Shown in pieces: positions 30,990 to 34,514 of a stretch of 34,514 bases of DNA (its first letter is position 1; each line of letters starts with the position of its first letter). A program made the translations under genes and the position numbers. Origin of the DNA: Chlamydiia bacterium (GTDB taxonomy: Bacteria; Chlamydiota; Chlamydiia; Chlamydiales; Rhabdochlamydiaceae); the NCBI GenBank assembly GCA_021324995.1, contig JAJPIB010000029.1:1-34514 (forward strand). The letters are read 5' to 3'. The notes below the pieces were generated by a model that saw only the letters and a list, made by a program, of their open reading frames with translations, was not told where the DNA came from and ran no database searches.

Positions 30990-32442
30990 ATCGATTTACA
31001 ATGAATCTCTTTCTCTTCTTACAGATCTTTATCAGCTAAGCATGGCGTATGGCTATTGGAAGCTTGGCATCGCTGAGAGAGAATCCATCTTCCATCTTTT
31101 CTTTAGAAGAAAGCCTTTTAACGGAGGTTTCGCGATTGCGGCAGGTCTTGAAACCGTTCTCGAATTTTTGAACCAATTCCGCTATTCGGAAAGCGATTTG
31201 AACTACCTTGAACAGTTGAAAGGGCCGGACGGAAAACCCTTTTTTGAGGGAGAATTTTTAGAATACCTCAGCCACTTTTCTTTCCAATGTGACATCGATG
31301 CAATGCCCGAGGGGACTCCTGTTTTTCCTTATGAACCGATTTTTAGAGTTCAGGGTCCTATTCTCCATGCCCAGCTTCTGGAAAGCCCTTTGCTCAATAT
31401 TATCAATTTTCAAACCCTTGTCGCAACCAAATCCGCTCGCATTTGTTGGGCTGCACGTCCAGATCCCGTCGTGGAATTTGGTTTGCGCAGGGCACAAGGG
31501 ATCGATGGAGCACTCGCTGCTAGTAGAGCTGCCTTTATTGGAGGCTGTGAATCGACGTCAAATGTTTTAGCCGGCAAGATTTATAATATCCCGGTGAAGG
31601 GGACGCACGCTCATAGCTGGATCATGGCTTTTGATGAGGAAGAGGAATCGTTCGAAGCATTCGCACAAGCAATGCCCAATAACTGCATTTTTCTCATCGA
31701 CACTTATGACTCCATTGGAGGAGTAAAGAAGGCGATCAACGTAGCAAAGAGAATGCGATCCAAAGGTGTCGAGATGATTGGCGTCCGCTTAGATTCCGGA
31801 GATCTTGCACACTTAAGCATTGAAATTCGTAAACTCCTCGATGCAAACGGCTTTCCGCATGCAGACATCATGGCCAGCAACGAACTCGATGAGCACATCA
31901 TTAAAGATTTGAAGCAGCAGGATGCCAAAGTGAACGTATGGGGCGTCGGAACTCATCTTGTCACAGGCAAGGATCAGCCTGCATTAGATGGTGTCTATAA
32001 GATTTCTGCATTCAAAGATAAAAAGGGAAAATGGCAGTACAAGGTTAAGATTTCCGAGCAACTCGCTAAAGTAACGAATCCTGGCATTCACCAAGTCAGA
32101 AGGTATTACGATGCTCAGGGAAATGTAGCGGATATGATCTACGACCTACACTCCCATCTTCCTGAAAATCCCCATTCGATCGATCCCCTTGATCCTACGC
32201 GTTCTCAAACCCACTCTTCCGAGATGAAGTATAAAGATCTTCTCGTTCCCATTTTAAGAAAGGGGAAATGCATTTATCAATCTCCTTCGCTTCGCGAAAT
32301 CCGGGACAAGACTCAGTTTGAGCTATCCCAGTTTCATCCAGCGACGCGACGATTCCTCTATCCACAGCCTTATTTTGTTGGATTAGAAAAATCGCTCTAT
32401 GAAACTAAGCTAAACATCATCCAAGATTTGAAAAAGAAATGA
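30967..32442 (+). CDS. pncB: Nicotinate phosphoribosyltransferase
   Basis: 491 aa. It makes nicotinate mononucleotide from nicotinate and PRPP in the Preiss-Handler salvage route to NAD. Recognised from LTDLYQLSMAYGYW (18-31), FFRRKPFNGGFAIAAGLE, the central VEFGLRRAQG, the GTHAHSW motif with His216 (the position phosphorylated in this family), and VRLDSGDL. The length is that of the larger bacterial form. Directly followed by pncA with a 4-bp ATGA overlap, so the pair converts nicotinamide to the mononucleotide. Confidence 0.95.
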   Translation: MTTQDPLKSIYNESLSLLTDLYQLSMAYGYWKLGIAERESIFHLFFRRKPFNGGFAIAAGLETVLEFLNQFRYSESDLNYLEQLKGPDGKPFFEGEFLEYLSHFSFQCDIDAMPEGTPVFPYEPIFRVQGPILHAQLLESPLLNIINFQTLVATKSARICWAARPDPVVEFGLRRAQGIDGALAASRAAFIGGCESTSNVLAGKIYNIPVKGTHAHSWIMAFDEEEESFEAFAQAMPNNCIFLIDTYDSIGGVKKAINVAKRMRSKGVEMIGVRLDSGDLAHLSIEIRKLLDANGFPHADIMASNELDEHIIKDLKQQDAKVNVWGVGTHLVTGKDQPALDGVYKISAFKDKKGKWQYKVKISEQLAKVTNPGIHQVRRYYDAQGNVADMIYDLHSHLPENPHSIDPLDPTRSQTHSSEMKYKDLLVPILRKGKCIYQSPSLREIRDKTQFELSQFHPATRRFLYPQPYFVGLEKSLYETKLNIIQDLKKK

Positions 32443-33050
32443 AAGCACTCTTGATTGTTGACATGCAAAATGACTTCATGCCTCAGGGAGCGCTTGGAGT
32501 TGCGCATGCAGATGAACTTATTCAAGTCATTAATTCTTTAATTCCTAAATTTAAACTCGTTATCGCTAGTTTGGATTGGCACCCAGAAGATCATGTGAGT
32601 TTTGCTGCAAACCATCGAGGAAAGAAAGTAGGGGAAACGATCGAAGTCGATGGACAGGAGCAAATTTTATGGCCTATCCACTGTGTGAAAGACACTTTCG
32701 GAGCGCAGCTCGTTCATGGATTAAATAAAGAAGGAATTCATAAAAATATCTATAAGGGTGTGGATAAAAAAATCGATAGCTATAGTGCCTTTTTCGATAA
32801 CCGCCGACTTAACGAGACAGGCCTAGGAAAGTATTTGAAAGACCACAAAGTCACTGACATTTATTTAGCGGGGGTGGCGACAGACTATTGCGTTCTCTAT
32901 TCCGCTTTTGACGCAATTGATTTAGGCTTTTCCGTGCATCTGATCACCGATGCCTGCAAGGCTATCAACCTTCACCCCAAAGACGAAGAACATGCCTGGG
33001 AAGCCATTGCTGCCAAAGGGGGGAGTATCGTTCATTCTAGTGACGTCTAA
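32439..33050 (+). CDS. pncA: Nicotinamidase
   Basis: 203 aa. It hydrolyses nicotinamide to nicotinate, feeding pncB. Isochorismatase-fold enzyme with the full catalytic set: Asp8 (VDMQNDF), Lys106 (YKG) and Cys151 (ATDYC). The metal ligands Asp46, His48 and His52 are in DWHPEDH. DSYSAFFDN near 113-121 is typical of the family. It overlaps pncB by 4 bp, and its 3' end overlaps the convergent antiporter gene by 14 bp. Confidence 0.96.
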   Translation: MKALLIVDMQNDFMPQGALGVAHADELIQVINSLIPKFKLVIASLDWHPEDHVSFAANHRGKKVGETIEVDGQEQILWPIHCVKDTFGAQLVHGLNKEGIHKNIYKGVDKKIDSYSAFFDNRRLNETGLGKYLKDHKVTDIYLAGVATDYCVLYSAFDAIDLGFSVHLITDACKAINLHPKDEEHAWEAIAAKGGSIVHSSDV

Positions 33051-34140
33051 GAATCCAAATCACAATGTAGATGAATAGCCCTGTTAAGGTGAGGTTCAAT
33101 GCCAAACTAAGCTGCGCGAGCTGGAGGACTATCGGAGCAATCGTATAATTTGCAGAAATGATCAGGATTCCGGCGCCCACTTCTCCACGCGGCCATAGTG
33201 CGACGCTAAGCGCAGCTCTTTCCCGAAGGGAGGCTTCCTTTTTATAGCAAAACATAGGGTAGAGTTTCCCTAGATTGGAAAGAAAGGTCAGCAAAAGGGT
33301 GTGAAAGGCAAGAAAGGCGAGCGACGTTGTCCCCAAAGAAATTTTCGGCAATGTGCATCCAACTAGGAACATGTAGGCGAATTTAAGGATAGCGTCGAAT
33401 TTTTTTTCAAAAGCGATTTCACTTTCTTTGAAAAAATTGCCGAGGCGCTTGATGAGAGAATTTTGATCAGAGTGTGAGTTGTAAAGGACACAACCCAGAA
33501 TGAAGGAAGGAAGGAGAATTTCAATATTGATCAAGGTGGCTTGCGCGAAAAGTTCTGTCACACTGGCTAAAATGAAAGCGTATGTTAAAAGCCACGGACG
33601 TGTTGTGGGAAGTTTAAATTGGTGTAAGTAACGATAGCCAACGTAGAGCATTGCTGCGATCAGCACCAAGAGAAAAAAAGCATTTGTATCGAACCCCAGA
33701 TGAACCATTTGTAAAGGCACAATCAATAAAATAGTGTCCAGGTCGTCGAGAATGGCTAGAATTCGGGCTTTTTTATACACCCATGTTGTCGCCAGACCCG
33801 CTGCTGCTAGCATTGTGAAAAGCACCCCGGCAGATGTTGGAGCGGCAAATCTTCCAATGATTGCAGCTTGAGATAAATTGATATCGAAATATGCCCAAAA
33901 ATAAACGCTGCACAAGATCCACGGGAAAGCGGCAGCTGTGGAGGCGATCAGAAAGTCCTTCCCGTAGCTTTTGATCTTATGCTTTTCGATCGTAAACTCT
34001 AGACCAACTTCAATCATGATGTAGCCCAAGACGACAATCGTCATGAACTTTAATAGAGGGCTTACTTTAGAGAGATCAAAAACTTGGGAAATGAAAATCC
34101 CCAAGATCATGAGCAAGCTGTATGCAAAAACCTTTTGCAT
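33037..34140 (-). CDS. Cation/proton antiporter, CPA2-like
   Basis: 367 aa from ATG 34140, chosen over the ATG eight codons upstream because AAAGGA lies 9 nt before it. About eleven to twelve hydrophobic segments span the inner membrane. The pair of acidic residues in LAILDDLDTILL, expected in the ion-binding helix of sodium/proton exchangers, follows LAAAGLATTWVYKKAR. The C-terminal transmembrane half contains WPRGEVGAGILIISANY, similar to the R-G-E motif of this family. There is no TrkA-like cytoplasmic domain. It should exchange Na+ or K+ for protons; the ion is not predictable. Confidence 0.85.
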   Translation of the reverse strand: MQKVFAYSLLMILGIFISQVFDLSKVSPLLKFMTIVVLGYIMIEVGLEFTIEKHKIKSYGKDFLIASTAAAFPWILCSVYFWAYFDINLSQAAIIGRFAAPTSAGVLFTMLAAAGLATTWVYKKARILAILDDLDTILLIVPLQMVHLGFDTNAFFLLVLIAAMLYVGYRYLHQFKLPTTRPWLLTYAFILASVTELFAQATLINIEILLPSFILGCVLYNSHSDQNSLIKRLGNFFKESEIAFEKKFDAILKFAYMFLVGCTLPKISLGTTSLAFLAFHTLLLTFLSNLGKLYPMFCYKKEASLRERAALSVALWPRGEVGAGILIISANYTIAPIVLQLAQLSLALNLTLTGLFIYIVIWILRRH

Positions 34141-34233
34141 CGCGCATATCCTTTTTCTTTTCACATAGGGAAACTTGAAAGAAAAGGCAAGCGCTTATTC
34201 GCCATTTTGCGGTTGGTATACCTTTTAGTTCTG

Positions 34234-34272
34234 CCAGGACATCGGACATCATAAAATTTTATAATGTCCTGG
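34234..34272 (-). terminator. Hairpin upstream of the antiporter
   Basis: CCAGGACAT (34234-34242) pairs with ATGTCCTGG (34264-34272); the interior ATAAAATTTTAT is self-complementary. It lies between the end of the truncated gene at the window edge and the antiporter gene, both minus strand, and so could end the former's transcript. Confidence 0.45.
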
Positions 34273-34304
34273 GCCCTGTATATCCTGCGCTAAATTTTGA
34301 CATT

Positions 34305-34344
34305 TATACCCAACGTAATTGAAAATTTGGATTTAAGACCGAAG
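34305..34344. repeat. Half-copy of family B element
   Basis: TATACCCAACGTAATTG, GAAAATTTGG and ATTTAAGACCGAAG match the arms of the 13046-13226 element with one or two changes. It abuts the stop codon (34345-34347) of the gene cut by the window edge. Confidence 0.7.
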
Positions 34345-34514
34345 CTATTGAGGGGTGATACTCGATCCCTTGTGGGCGTTGACCTTTTTTGGACTGAGGC
34401 ATTTTAGTAACCTGAGTTTTGGGTTCCTTTCATAGAGTCTTACTGCATCTTTTGGCCAAATTTCTCCCATTTTTGCACGTCCATAGGTGCTTTCAGCTAT
34501 TGAACGTGCCAAAA
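34345..34514 (-). CDS. C-terminal 55 residues of an unrecognised protein (runs off window)
   Basis: Open from the window edge (frame beginning at 34512) to TAG at 34345-34347. The readable end is basic: LARSIAESTYGRAKMG, then IWPKDAVRLYERNPKLRLL, ending HKGSSITPQ. A nucleic-acid-binding or transposase-like end is possible given the repeat next to it, but nothing specific is recognised. Confidence 0.4.
   Translation of the reverse strand, partial: LARSIAESTYGRAKMGEIWPKDAVRLYERNPKLRLLKCLSPKKVNAHKGSSITPQ

Noticed and set aside
1-34514. CRISPR arrays, rRNA genes and canonical tRNA genes
   Set aside because: No regularly spaced short repeats, no rRNA-like stretch and no tRNA cloverleaf were seen; the only tRNA-like end belongs to ssrA.

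Overview
The window most likely comes from a Parachlamydiales-type environmental chlamydia. This rests on a 1039-aa eukaryal/archaeal-type isoleucyl-tRNA synthetase, an unusually long 630-aa signal peptidase I like those of Chlamydiae (ileS and lepB are chromosomal neighbours in Chlamydia), a Chlamydia-like tmRNA, and many coiled-coil or bilobed-hydrophobic proteins of effector or inclusion-protein character. The genus cannot be set from the sequence alone.

Layout. (1) 1-369 is the start of an unrecognised chromosomal gene that runs off the window. (2) 517-8302 is a ~7.8-kb integrated element at the 3' end of the tmRNA gene ssrA (8289-8656, minus). It is bounded by a perfect 26-bp direct repeat. 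It carries a large serine recombinase, a 172-aa protein of a family often seen on mobile DNA, a primase-helicase, a SpoVG-like regulator, and cargo: an aldo/keto reductase, a DUF1398-like protein and an unknown 477-aa protein. (3) 8841-9626 is a membrane protein with an F-box-like N-terminus. (4) ileS lies between two long hairpin (MITE-like) elements. (5) 13263-14354 is a multi-pass membrane protein. (6) 14876-25460 is a tightly packed ten-gene minus-strand operon of mostly coiled-coil proteins. It contains three mosaic paralogues, a protein ending in a eukaryotic-type CaaX box (CVIS), and two adjacent proteins sharing a ~140-residue N-terminus with unrelated C-termini; one of these resembles an ADP-ribosyltransferase fold. 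I read the operon as an undescribed set of host-directed effectors inserted between ileS and lepB. (7) 25627-29414 holds lepB with a tiny exported protein downstream, and separately an exported protein with a TPR-like partner. (8) 29581-33050 holds a CDF-type metal exporter and an NAD-salvage operon (small exported protein, pncB, pncA). (9) 33037-34140 is a CPA2-type cation/proton antiporter, followed by another MITE half-copy and the end of an unrecognised gene cut by the window edge.

How the genes fit together. The element at ssrA has its own recombination and replication modules and two metabolic cargo genes. Its recombinase gene ends inside ssrA, so the C-terminus of the protein should differ between the integrated and circular states. 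The effector operon has one good promoter candidate (near 25515-25543) and 1-4 bp gene overlaps throughout most of its length, which suggests co-regulated products secreted together. The two hairpin families recur at gene ends and seem to act as ready-made terminators.
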